Below are positions 50,565-62,330 of a stretch of 64,000 nt of DNA, piece after piece. This DNA is from Luscinia megarhynchos. Lineage: Eukaryota > Chordata > Aves > Passeriformes > Turdidae. The notes below the pieces were generated by a model that was given only the letters and a program-made list of their open reading frames with translations, made no database searches and had not been told where the DNA came from. The stretch spans positions 16,040,330 through 16,104,329 of the forward strand of contig CM067566.1 of assembly GCA_034336665.1 (NCBI GenBank). Direction: 5' to 3'. Every line of letters begins with the position of its first letter. Position 1 is the stretch's first letter. The translations under genes were made by a program, and so were the position numbers.

Positions 50565-50890
50565 AGGCCTAATTGTGGTCTTCCAATACCTGAAGGCTGC
50601 CTACAGGAAACATAGAGACTTTTTACAAGGGTGTGTAGTGATAAGGCAAAGGCTTTAAGCTGAAAGAGAAGAGGTTTAAATTAGATATTAGTAAGAAATT
50701 CTTTACTGTGGGGGTGGTGAAGCACTGGACATCCCTGTCAGTGTTTAATGCCAGGTTGAAAGGAACTTGAGCAGCCTGGTATAGTGGAACGTATCCCTGA
50801 CCATGGCAAAGGAGTTGGAACTAAATGATCTTTAAGGTCCCTTCCAAACCAAGCTATTCTATGATCCTGTGATTTATAATTCTGTGACCT
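50565..50890 (+). mobile_element. CR1 LINE 3' end, sense
   Basis: In sense order: AAAGGCCTAATTGTGGTCTTCC, CCTGAAGGCTGCCTACAGGA, ACTTTTTACAAGGGTGTGTAG, TTAGATATTAGTAAGAAATTC, TTTACTGTGGGGGTGGTGA, AGCAGCCTGGTATAGTGGAA and GATCTTTAAGGTCCCTTCC. It ends in ATTCTATG, ATCCTGTG and ATTCTGTG, the tandem octamer typical of a CR1 terminus. The part that normally reads like 'acaggttgcccagagaagctgtgg' after the 'cactgga' word is missing, a small internal deletion at about 50730. The true 3' end is present. Confidence 0.92.
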
Positions 50891-53800
50891 TGCTTTTGCT
50901 TTCATCCAGGTTTGACATAACCCTTTCTTCAAATTTCACCATTTGCCCATTAATTTCTGCGGTGGTAAAAGATTTGTAATCAGATTACAATCACAGAGAA
51001 TCCTTCTGCAGGATGCCACATCAACTGGAAAAATAAAAGAGATAAATAAAATTTATAATAAATTTGAAGTTGTTGTGTATGTCAGCAAAAGTTCTTTACT
51101 CCTTTTCCCTTTCCAGATTAAAAGAAAAATATATGTAGCACATTTAGATGCTGTTATATTAGAAATTATTTGTGTCATACTTTCTCTTTTCTGAAGGAAA
51201 ATATTCTTTAAATTGTATTTATTTACTCATTAAGATAGAGAAAAAATATTTTCAGCTGAATCCATATAGGAAAAAATGAAATTGCTACAAGGTCACAGAA
51301 TACAGAAAATCTACACAATGTGGTCATTTGAAATAGAGCTATTTTCTGGATCTGGCACAGGCAGTCAAGACTAGACTCTGTTTTAAATCCTAAAGTTTCT
51401 ACTTAGGATGCTTTCTGTCCTGAAGAGTAACAAGAAATTAAACAGAGTGATAAACCACTTATGTTTTAGTATTTTTTAGAGTAAACATCTTATTTGCTAT
51501 TACTGAAGAGTTTACTTATTTTATTCATTTTGTCTCATAAATTATAGATAGCTTAGTGAACAAACCCCCACACTCTGCATTCAGTGATTCCATGCTATAT
51601 TCTATTAGGAAACTCAATTAAATAGATATACATGTTAATACATGTCAATATATTTAACCTTGTTTTGGCAAAGAATCTTCCTAGTATCTATTTTGTTTCT
51701 AATATTTTCCTCATTTTGCTATATGGAATGGATACATTGAATGGAACTGAAAGAAAATGAAAATAAAACTAACTGTAAAAGAGCAAACATTAAGCTGATT
51801 AAAGAGAACTTTATGTACCATTTACCTCTACCACAAGTTGCTATAGAGCATAGCAATGTAGCAGATTACAGGAAAAGAAAGGTATGTGGATGAATAAAAA
51901 AATAATTCTCAATTGTATCTGAAAAGATTAAGACATTTCATAAACACTTGCAGATGTGCCGTGAAACCACTTTGTGAAAGACAGTTTCATTTTTTCATAC
52001 AGCATATGAAAGTCCTGGGTGGTGGTTTGCTGTACTAGCCTTCTTTCACACTGACAGGTGGCTCTATATCCGTACAATGCTAAGTACTAGAAATTCAAAA
52101 GTTTTTCAGAAAAACAATGTTTCTCTGTGAAAGTTTTGTAGTGATAATTGCCATTGATTTTGTGGGGAAAAAGAAAAAAAGAAAAATGAAAAAACAAAAA
52201 AATCAGCAAAAACAACAAAAGCCCTTCAAAATAATTTCTTCAGTAGTTACTGATCAGGAAATTGATGTGTATGCTTGCTGTGCTCATAAAATGTAATTAT
52301 AGTGCAAATACCACTGAAAAACAGCTATGCAAGTTAGTTTAATTTGCCAAATTATGCTTTCTGAGAACACCTTATGTTAGATTTGTGTTGAGAGGAGACT
52401 GCTCATTCACTTGGAATGAAAATTAATTTCGGAAAGGAAAGTAAATCAGTAGTTTTTATTTTTAAATCAATAAAGCAGGGCATGTTTCACACCACCAGCT
52501 TAACCGTAAGATTGAGCTCATTGCAGGCTAAAAGAGAAATTACAATGGACATAGTTTTCTAGTTTTTTGTATTGGTGATTTCAGTATTATTTCTTTTTTT
52601 GTGCTCTTTGCTCTATCTGGAGTTCTGAGGTGGGGAAGACTTTTGCAGAGATAGTGGTGCACAGAACTTCAAATACATGTGAATTTGATACAGGATGCAC
52701 CTCAGTCTCCTCTGCTAAAGAACTCAATGAAACAGCTTTTACCATTCCCACACATTTAGGCTATTGCATTTCAAACCACTGTCTTCAGTCTCACATATTT
52801 TATTCCCTTATGTTTAAGCTCCCCAGGGCAGCTTCTATATCCACCTATTTTTTGCAAGATACTCAAGAGCCCTTTAACCATTATAATGTGTATAAAAATT
52901 AACAGAACTTCCTTCCCTCACATTTTTATTTCTCCTTGATACTTTTCTCCTTCCCCATTTGCCCTCACTTCTGTTTTCATGCCCAAGCTTCTCCTCCTAA
53001 GCTGCCCTGTGCTACAGGAGCATCAGAGTGGTTCTCCTGCCTGCTTAGCCCCACGCTCAGCATCCTCTGACACCTCCCTCACTAGAGGCTGGATGCAGAA
53101 CTCCCTTCTCTGACCATATCTGCAAAAAAATTCTAGCTCCTTCCAACTCATTGCTTTGAGTAAAAACAGGGTGGGTTTTTTTCTGGAAATTATTGTTGTA
53201 GTTTTAGTGTAATAAAAAGAATACAGGACAAAGAATTTTAAAGAACGTGAAGTGAATTTTTGAGTTGGATTCACAAATTCACAAATTCAAACTCACTTTC
53301 TGGTTCCTTTTTAACTATTCATAAAGTTTGTCTGTCATAAGCTGGACTGATTTGCCAGTCATGAATCCACAGGGGGATCAAGTATTTTACACTTCAGCTT
53401 TTAAGGTATAATCTAAGGTGCAATATTATAAAGTCAATCTGCTTTTAAAATATACATTTCTTATTTATTAAAATGAACAAATTTGAATTTAGGAGTTACA
53501 CAAAATAGAGAGTAGTATCAGAATATATCAGTAATATCAGAAGTTAAATTTTTATATTTTATCTGTCATGGGTAATCTGTGATAGTTTTCTGAATCATAT
53601 ACCATGAAAAGTAATGAAGTGTAAAATTTACTTGAAACAAATTTTGCATAAAGTAATCACGCATACATAAAATAAAAGCCTTATTAAAGTGCAAGATTTG
53701 TTTATTAGTTGAAAGGTAAGCATTTAAATTATATTTAAGAGGGTTTTTTTCTGAAATTTTCCAGTAATTTTTAAAATGTTTTTTCCAGAAATCCAGTAAC

Positions 53801-55936
53801 CTCACATATCTAATGCAAAAATTTTAAGCAAAAGTCTGGGCTTCTAATACAGTCACAGCAGAGAAAGCAAGAGTTTGCCATTGTTCTCTGAAAGAAAAAA
53901 ATATTAGCTGAGTTAGAGATTTCAATTTTAAAAATGTGGGTAGTCTCAGCACAGGCAAGCATGAGCAAACTGTATGGGACCTGGATAATGTTAGTGGGCA
54001 GAAGGACCATCATAGGAAGCAGGCACATGTTCTATCTAGGAATATGACCCAGGGGCATTGGATCACAACAAGCAGAGCAGAAAGCTTGTATAGAGCCAGT
54101 GCTGTATTATGAGGCCACTCCTCAAACTTCACCAAAATCAGATTTAGAGAGAAAGCAGCAGCACCAATACTTAGCAAGAACAATTTTTTAATTCTTAGGA
54201 AGATCCCCTACTTTAAAACACCTCCTTACAATGTTGAAAGATTCACATCCTATACAAAAATTACTTTCACAAACTTCTTTTTACTGAATTGCTTTTTTTC
54301 CCTTTTGAGAATGTGGTGTAGGCCAATATAACTAGGTTGGGTAAAGAGCTGCATAACATGACTGATCTGTTTTCAAAATTGAGCTGGCTATGGGAGGAGG
54401 TTTGCCATGTCTTCTGGTTCTGTATTGGAGGCAATGAGCCCTCTATCTGGTACAGGTAAAGGTTGTTCTGGTATTCTGAGGAGTCAGCTTAATTTAAAAA
54501 CACAAAACATTCTACAAATCAAGCAAAGATCATGTTTATTTCTAGAAGGATGTTAAAGAAAACAGAGGGGTCATCAAATGTGCTGTGATCAGAGGAAACA
54601 GGACTTGAAATCAGGAGTAAAAATCATCTTCAGTTATTAAACACTACGTCTAGCCAAATTCATGTGTATATCAGGATGTCTTCAGTCTAGTTTGCAAAAG
54701 TCTGGATGTATGATTTCAGACAGATAAACTGCACATATAAATACTTAGCATGGTAAGGTGCCTGTGTTTGCTATGCACACCAAATTTTTGCTGTTGATTG
54801 TCGTGCAAACTGTATCAGAACTATTTTGTGCAAAAGAGAAAAATAGGTTCAAAAGATTGCTACTGCGAATGGCAGTCCTGCACTGTTATTTCAGTGAACA
54901 GAGAGAGGAAATGATTTTCTGTATCATCTGGTACATGAAATTAAAAGCTGGACAGATAACACATATGAAAGTATGTCTGCATTTGAAGTGTGGGAAGCAA
55001 GGAAAACAACAGATAGTAACATCAAGCTGTGAAATATTGTTTTTCTTGAATATCCCTAATGCAAGATTGATAGTTCAGTTCAGACCCTCTGGAGAATAGA
55101 AATAAAGAATGATGGATTTTCACCCTGTCATGAACCTCACCTTATGTTAGGTGGGCAAAAACCTTGAAATGAGAATGGTGGCACCCCTAAAGCCAGTAAG
55201 CTTAATAAATTATAAACTCAAAAAATTTATGAAAATGCATAGTATTCTATGTAAATGGAAAATGTTCTCAGCTCTTACAGATAAAATTGAGTCTAATATG
55301 GTATCTATCAAATCACTCCATAGCAAAATTTAACAGAAACTCTTTGTGAAGTCCATGTCACCTTTGGGAAGGATTCCTGGTTAATACTTTCTATCAATCA
55401 AATTTCAGACTGTTTTTTGAAACTGCCTTTAAATTTCCTGTCCAAAAAAATTAGTATGACTACCTACTTTTATAACAGAAAGCAAGCACACTCAAAACTT
55501 ACGTGTAACAGTCAAACTCATCCCCAAGAAACTGTGGTTTTTGAATACAACCACTTGCAAAATATTGTATATAAACATTTTACCCTTATTTTGGACACTT
55601 TTCTGTATATCACTTCTTTTTTTTTAATGGGACAGAAAATTGGTTCCCTAAACCTCTCCTTTCCTTTTCACCCCTTCAGCTTCAGTAAAGTGAAAAACCC
55701 ACAGGCAGATTTTTCATTGAACTGAATAGCCCAAGATTTTTATCCAAGACAGTGGTCGCTCTCTCATGCCACTAGGTCAAGTACTCTGCTCTGTGCCAAA
55801 ATCAGAGGCTCACAAATCTGAGGTTTTGGCCAATATAGCACTGAGCTATCTGGTTATCGTAGGAAATTTCTTTTCCTAAATGATGAAATTTGCAGGTAGT
55901 CTAAATGTGAGGTAGCCCCTCTAATTTTGGATTCCT
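50891..55936. other. AT-rich DNA without a supported gene
   Basis: The longest frame, 54758-55099 (plus, 113 codons), has no recognisable domain or homologue in my memory and begins in ordinary AT-rich DNA. An A-rich run lies at 52166-52220. Nothing else was named. Confidence 0.62.
52166..52220 (+). repeat. A-rich low-complexity run
   Basis: A-runs interrupted by single G, C or T, ending in AAAACAACAAAAGCCC. Confidence 0.75.
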
Positions 55937-56355
55937 AGAATCATAAGATTATTTGTGTTGGAAAAGACCTTAAATTTCACCTAGCTCCAGCTGTGGGCAA
56001 GGGCACCATCCTTTAGACCAGGCTGCTCGTAGCACCATACAACCTGGCTTTGAATACTTTCATGGATGGAGCTTCCACAACTTCTCTGGGCAACCTGTTC
56101 TGGTGTCTTACCACTCTCACAATTTGTAATTTCTTCCTGATCTGTGATCTAAACCAAACCTCTCTCTGTTTAAAGCCATTCCCCTTGTTCTATCCTTACA
56201 TGCCCTTGTAAAAAGCTCCTCTCTGGGTCTCTTGCAGGGCACCTCCAGGTACTGGAAGGTGCTGTGAGTTCCTCCTGGAGCCTTCTCTTCTCCAGCCTGA
56301 ACAACCCCAGCTCTCTCAGCTTGTCTTCAGTGGTGCTCCAGCCCTGCTCTGATCA
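55937..56355 (-). mobile_element. CR1 LINE 3' region, antisense
   Basis: It starts at AGAATCATAAGATTATTTGTG, near the terminal octamer. Then come GTTGGAAAAGACCTTAAATT, GACCAGGCTGCTCGTAGC, TGGATGGAGCTTCCACAACT, TCTCTGGGCAACCTGTTCTG, AAAGCCATTCCCCTTGTTCT, CTTCTCCAGCCTGAACAACC and GCTCTCTCAGCTTGTCTTC. These run in order through the antisense CR1 tail and 3' UTR. About 420 bp is kept, the longest CR1 piece in the window. Truncated upstream, with no protein left. Confidence 0.93.
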
Positions 56356-58479
56356 TTTTAATGGTGAGATTAGCCTGAATGATGTCTTACTGTCCTGTTA
56401 GTGAAAAAATGTCAAAGGTTCCTCCAGGCTTTGCTGGGAAGGAGAACTTTGGCAGATGTCCAGCCTACCATTTGGCCTCCTGTCAGCTCCATGGTAGCAG
56501 CCTTCTGTGTGCAAAGGCTAGGGACAATGTTCTGTTTAGACAACATGCTGACTGTGGTACAGAGCAGAAAACTGTTAGCAACACAAGTTGATTTGGTAAA
56601 AACAATTCTCAAGAGCCAGAGTGGCTGAAAATTACCAGGAATCAAATCTGGCTGCTGCCCAGAAAACAAAAGTTTGTTGGATTTGCAGTCCTGACATCTT
56701 TGCTTCAGAGACTTTTAGAACTATCAGAGAAAGTTTTTGGAAAGTATAAAATGGCTATGGGGAGACAGCCATCTACTCTAGGGGGGCAGTTTATGTCAAT
56801 GTAATTCAATTTAGAGATGCAAAATGCTTATGAGGTCATCCTTCCCGTCTTGTCACAGAGGGAAGGAAGGCACTGATCTGTACATCATTTGTTTTCTTTC
56901 TCATCTTCTTGCAATATTTCAGAATGATGGGTCCACTTCTTTGCAAGGCAAATCTATAGCCTTGTTAAAAGCTTTTTGCATACGAAAATTACTTTTCAAT
57001 CTCGTGTATTGCTAGTTATGTACAAATACAGAATTGTCTGTGCCCTCACATTGGTTAGTCCCAAATTTAAGGCAGTGCAGAAAACCCCTTATTCAGATAT
57101 TAATATTTTCTTTTTCGGCAATAAAAACTAAGTTAAAAATGCAGTAAAAAATTAAATTCTTACTGCAGAAAATATTTTCTCCATCTTTTTAGCAAAAGGA
57201 GAAATAAAACTCTTAAAGAAAAACAAAAGCTTTCATCCATTTTTTTTAAGAAGAAAATATATTTCTTCATGAAAATAGTTCTCTTTGGGGATTCCCCTTC
57301 TCATTAACAGCTTTTGTTTGGAAAATAACAGATGCCATTAAAAACTGAAAGGTATTTATTTGCCATATAACTTGTATTAGAACATGTCAGTATCTGTGTT
57401 TTATATTTATCTCTCTTCATTGCAGTTTTGGCCTTCCAGAACAAAAGAAATAGGGAAAATAAAAATTTTTTAAACTTTCCATGCAATTGCTGTGTTATGT
57501 CACACATTAAGAGAAAGGTTGTGAAGGAATAGTTCCTCTTAACACATTGCTCTCTGTATATATATTTTTAGATCATCCAAGGTCTGTAATGTTTTCTGTC
57601 CATAAAATTTGCATTTCCTCAAATATATCTGTAGTACCAGAGTAAAATGGTTTTTAAATGCAGCTTTAATAGTACTTACAGAGTGACAGAGTAGAACAAT
57701 CCATGGCTTGTTTTGTCCATAAAAACATGACTTTGTTTTGTTCATTTTGATTCATGTATTATTTTTAGTGCTCGATCTGACTGCTTCTTTTAAATAGCAT
57801 AGCTTTATTTAAAAGCTTTGCAAAATAAGACCCAGAATAAGACATGCCTCTGGACTCAGGGTTGACATCAACAGAGGACCTGAAAAGATGTAGGAAAGAT
57901 TTGGAGACAATGAGAAAGTGGTCAGATATTCACAGTATAAAAATTGACAAAATGGGTTCTTCAGAAAAATATTAAAAATTTTAAAAGTTGGGAAAAGGTT
58001 AAAAAAGTAGCAAAGCCCAGAAACACGAGCTGAAATTAATGTACACGCATTCAAGCATTTTTCGAGTCCTATCTAATCTAGTATAAATAAACCAAAAGTA
58101 AGAGTATATGAATGTTTGTGAAATGAAAATTAGATATTAAAAATTAGATATCAATGGCATTGTGTAAATCCTTTTGCATCCATGTGAATTCTTGAAATAT
58201 TCTATTAGAACAGCAGATATGCAGTCACTTTTTTAGATTAAATTCACTACAGATGTGGCTACAGTAATTTCACAGTTTAAGCTTTGGGCATATGGAATTT
58301 AAAACAGAACTTCATCACTATAGCATTACAGATTCAGTTCTTTCTTCACTGAAAAAGCTGTGAAGTAGGTACATTAACTCCAAACAATCATTACTTTAGC
58401 ACAGTACTTCTCAGTGCTAGTGCTTCTATTTCCTTACTGAAGCATTATGGACTGACTGTTATTATAGCCCTCCCAACCA
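56356..58479. other. DNA without a supported gene
   Basis: Two overlapping plus frames and one minus frame near 56379-56669 are all short and unrecognised. A 12-bp duplication (AAAATTAGATAT) lies at about 58127-58151. Confidence 0.6.
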
Positions 58480-58650
58480 TTTCCTATTTAGCTGCCCAAT
58501 TGCCCTGTGAGACAGAATAAACCAACTTATTGCTATTTTATGGGATGAGAAAACAGGACTCAGAGGACTGGTGACTTATCTAAGGTCACACAGCAACAGC
58601 TTGAACTGTCTTCTAAAGCAACAGGCTCAGTGCCTTTATTTCTGAATGGA
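58480..58650 (+). mobile_element. Probable MIR-family SINE relic
   Basis: The order TGCCCTGTGAGACAG, CTATTTTATGGGATGAGAAAAC, GGACTCAGAGGACTGGTGAC, TATCTAAGGTCACACAGCAA matches the MIR core and following segment ('cccattttacagatgaggaaactgaggc', 'aagtaacttgcccaaggtcacacagc'). MIR is an ancient tRNA-derived SINE known in amniotes and present at low copy in birds. This one is heavily diverged and lacks a clear tRNA-like head. Identification is from memory of the consensus. Confidence 0.72.
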
Positions 58651-59249
58651 TATGCTGCTTGAAATAGCATCTGACTGTGCATGGTATCTCACTAAATATG
58701 CTATGAAATCAAAGAGCTTACTGTAAGACTAGAGCCTCTTCTCACAAAATATTGATTTCAGAATCCCAAATCTTTAAGAAAAGGAAAAAAAAAAGCTCAG
58801 TCATCAAACTAGGCATATCCAGTTGACTTTTACTTTGAGAAGTACAGTTTTTATTTAATTGTAAGTTTGTCATGACACATAATGCAATTTCCAATGTTAT
58901 TCCATATTTTTCAATTTTAGTGCCGTTCATATCAGTATTAACAAAGATGCATCTACAATAGAGCTCAGCCCTGAATGGGCAGCAGTTTGTGCCTGCACAA
59001 TAGCACACAAGAGATTTCCCTGAATGTCCCCAAAACTGCACTGTTCTGTGGCACTACAAAAAACAGTCCTCTATTATTGGCCAGTTTCTCCTCCTCTCCA
59101 GTGTACAACTAAATGCTTTATGTGATTAATTTTAAAATTTTTTTGTTGTTGCTAATCAATAACATAAACTGTCTTTGATTTCTCCAGTGCTGTTTTAAAC
59201 CTCTGCTGTGTTATAAACACACACAGGTTGTCACACAAATACAAACTTA
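58651..59249. other. DNA without a supported gene
   Basis: The 99-codon minus frame at 58742-59041 matches no family I recognise. Nothing else is seen. Confidence 0.6.
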
Positions 59250-59292
59250 CAGACACACACAGACACACACAGACACACATGCACACACACAC
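59250..59292 (+). repeat. (AGACACACAC)n/(CA)n microsatellite
   Basis: Three 10-bp units close to AGACACACAC, then GCACACACACAC. Looser CA runs precede it from about 59214. Confidence 0.93.
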
Positions 59293-62029
59293 GCCCCTTC
59301 TGCTACAAAAATTTTCTCTTGAGCCCCACAGCAGCTAAAAGGCAGTAGAGCTGCCATGGGAAAATCATGAATTAGTGAATCTGCACCTGCTTTGTCTCTG
59401 AGAACAATTTGATGCAGTCAGTGTGCAATGTGTGCTCACACAGGTGCTCATACAACACACACACTCACTGGTATCTAGGAAAGCATCATAACTGAAGTTG
59501 TTCACAGTCATTACAGAAAGTAATACATGATCATTTTTGGTGGTTTAGAAAGTGGTCTGCATTGCAAACACTCTTAAGGTTTCTCCAGTTCCCATAAATC
59601 AATTACTTTCAGTTGAAAAAGTAATTTTTATCCTAGAAACCTTAATGTAGCTGGACTAGACAGGCAATTACAAATGTCCTGTACACTGGGTAAGATCTGC
59701 AGTGGTCAATCTTGGCTGTAAGGGGAGAATTTGGAAACAAGTATTTGTCAAACTGTCCAGAAATTTCCAAGGGAGGCTGGAAAGTTAATTCCAAGACTGA
59801 GGTTAAACTTCCAGTTTAGCTATCTCAAAGACATGGAAATTATTTTCAATGAGTAAATGGAATTGAAGCATAAATCTGCACATATAAAAAATGCTAATTT
59901 TATAAAACTAATTCACATTATCATTTTAGCAACCCAAGAACAGAACCAGATGCAATTTTTCTAATAAACAAATGTACAAATTACAAAAAAAAAAAACCAA
60001 AAAAACCCGCCATATTACCAAAACTATATTTTCCCTGCTTAAGAGGTTCAAGGAGTTCTCATCCTGGCAGAAGAGAGGTATTATAATTAAATTGACTTAG
60101 AGTGGAACTTGGCTTCCCTGAAATGCAAAGAAGGTGGGAGGTTTTCCATGCCAGTGTCGCCACTGTTCACACAGAAGTAGTGTAGAACTCCTGAACATAA
60201 CAGGGCTCAGGAGGTGTGATTATGGATTAAATTCTCATTCCAGGTTACCCTCTATAATCAATTCTCCAAAAGACAGCTGGTGCTCAGACAGAAATTTTAG
60301 GTTTTGTGACTATGTCTTGCTGAAGACTAGGAGGAAATTAAGTCATCCAAGTCTAACTTTAATTTTAGATTGCTAAAGTGAAATTACAGAAAGGAGAGGG
60401 CAACTGTGAAACTGCCAGGCACTGCATTTTGTATTGGGTCCTCTTTTCACATCTACAATTGACCTATGATGCATCCTCAGTCCAGATGCTTCACTTCATC
60501 ATGCAATTTTGGCACCATATCTCTCAGTGGTCTATTAGTGTTTGATCAGCTTCATGGTGCAAATTTGTAGATGAAAGTGGCTTTCTAACATTTTACTTTG
60601 TTTTGTCCTAATTGAAAAGACAATTTTTAGAAAAATACTATAAACAAGCATGAAAAGTAAGATAGAGCATAACATACCTCTACTGCTGTTTCCTTTCCTA
60701 ATGAGTATTTTCTGAATGTGCATCACGTGATGTGATTCCACACCAGGAAGAGTTATTTCCAATTTTGTGCTGTAATGAGCACAGTACCCTTGAAAGACAT
60801 TGTGACTGAATGCAAATTTGTTGAGAGATCGATTAAATTTGGGAAGCATTCTGAATTTTAATTTCTATAAAATAATAAACATGTTTTCTGTACAGTGTCT
60901 TACACCTGAAAAAAACAAATAAGAAAATAAGTAAAAAGATAATAATCAAGATAAGCTCACCTAGCTCCGTGAAGATCTTCAGGGGCTAGTAAAATTCATT
61001 AATAGAGAAATTATCATGAGAGCACATTCATCCCAAACAAAGACATTTAATTATACCCTGACGTTTTGAACTGTTTGCTTCAAGCAAATTCCAAATCCAC
61101 TTGAGACTTGGGTATAAAGTTCATCCTGTAAAATAGAGTGATTTGCTTAAAGGTTTATTTTCCTGGGAAAGGTGCTTTGCAGAGAGCCTTCCTCCAAAAC
61201 AAGATTCTTGCAGGGCCAGCCCTTCTCCCTGAGCTTAGGAAAACCACCAGTAGCTCTTTGGAAAGTGATATGCAGAAGGCCACACATTGAGTTGGTGCAG
61301 GAGCCAAGATTGCAAACATGGGATAACTTTGTGTGTTTGTTTTCATTCTCCCAGAATAAAACTTAAAAGAAAGCCTAAAAACTGAAAACTCTGCTCTGGA
61401 AGGGATGAGTAACCATGAGACAGAATTTACTCTTTCACAAAACAGTGGAAGAAATTCAGCAAATGTTTTAGCCTTTGTCTGTTTTGAAGCAGAGGGAGGA
61501 TGTCAAGAATATACAGAAGCTCTTTTTGTAGCTGAATCTAAAATAGGAGAGTACAGGTAATGTGGGGAAGAATCTGACAAAAAGTCTCAAATTTGACTTG
61601 TTTGAGCCTTATCTGCATGCCCTAAGTGTTTGTGCTGGTATTTCACTTTTCAGTACCTTACAAATCTATTGAGCTGGTATCATTGTAATGCTAGGAGAGT
61701 GTTTATGAATCCATTGCAATGACATTATGTTGTGAATACTTTTGTATTAGTTCCATTCTGGTCTCAAAATGTGCATCTAATTGAAAAGGTGCAGTTGCTT
61801 GCAATACAATCCTTGTAGTAAATACACTCTTGTAAATGTCAAATGAAGATATAAAGAGATGATGTGCCTACAAAATGAATAGAACACACTGAGTTACTGT
61901 GACAGAGCCTTTCATTAATCACTGCTGAGAGATAGTTAATTAATGTTTTAGTGCCAGTGCTGCATTTGTAAGAAGACAGAGCATATGCAAGGCAACGTCT
62001 CGAGACCCCACACCCACAGTGTTCCAAGA
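59293..62029. other. DNA without a supported gene
   Basis: No supported gene. An A/C run lies at 59984-60008. Frames of 80-104 codons at 60134-60376 (plus) and 60535-60849 (minus) have no recognisable domains. Confidence 0.6.
59984..60008 (+). repeat. Poly(A)/A-C run
   Basis: A12 followed by CC, A7 and CCC. Same style as the other A/C tracts. Confidence 0.75.
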
Positions 62030-62330
62030 CAGAAACAAGAAGAGCAGCTCCAGGCAGTGTGAAGTCAGAGGCTGCCCCCAGCACATTCATTCCATCACCC
62101 CGTGGTCCCAGACCGTTTGGTAGGGAAGGGCACCTTGTCACTGGCTGTGTCCCGCAGGCAGTCCCCTGTCATGTCCATTGCTGCTGACAGCACCAGCGAG
62201 TGCCCTTGTGCTAACGAGAGGGCAGGTAGCTGGCTCCCAGGCACCAGCACACCCTGCTGCAGGAGGGGTCCCTGCTGCCCAGTGCTGACAACTTCTGTGC
62301 AGGGCATTTTGTCAATGTTACTGACATCTT
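62030..62330. other. GC-richer patch with more CpG than its surroundings
   Basis: About 300 bp with several CpGs (for example in CCCCGTGG, CCCGCAGG, CAGCGAG, AACGAGAG and GCCGTTT) and higher GC than the flanks. Three minus and one plus frame of 70-103 codons overlap here, which follows from GC richness rather than coding. It is not long or dense enough for a clear CpG island. Identity unknown: a degraded repeat, a short exon or a regulatory element are all possible. Confidence 0.3.

Noticed and set aside
54758..55099. 113-codon plus-strand frame as a gene
   Set aside because: No recognisable domain and no supporting splice or promoter signal; within chance length.
56379..56669. Three overlapping frames downstream of a CR1 copy
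   Set aside because: Two plus frames and one minus frame overlap and none is recognisable.
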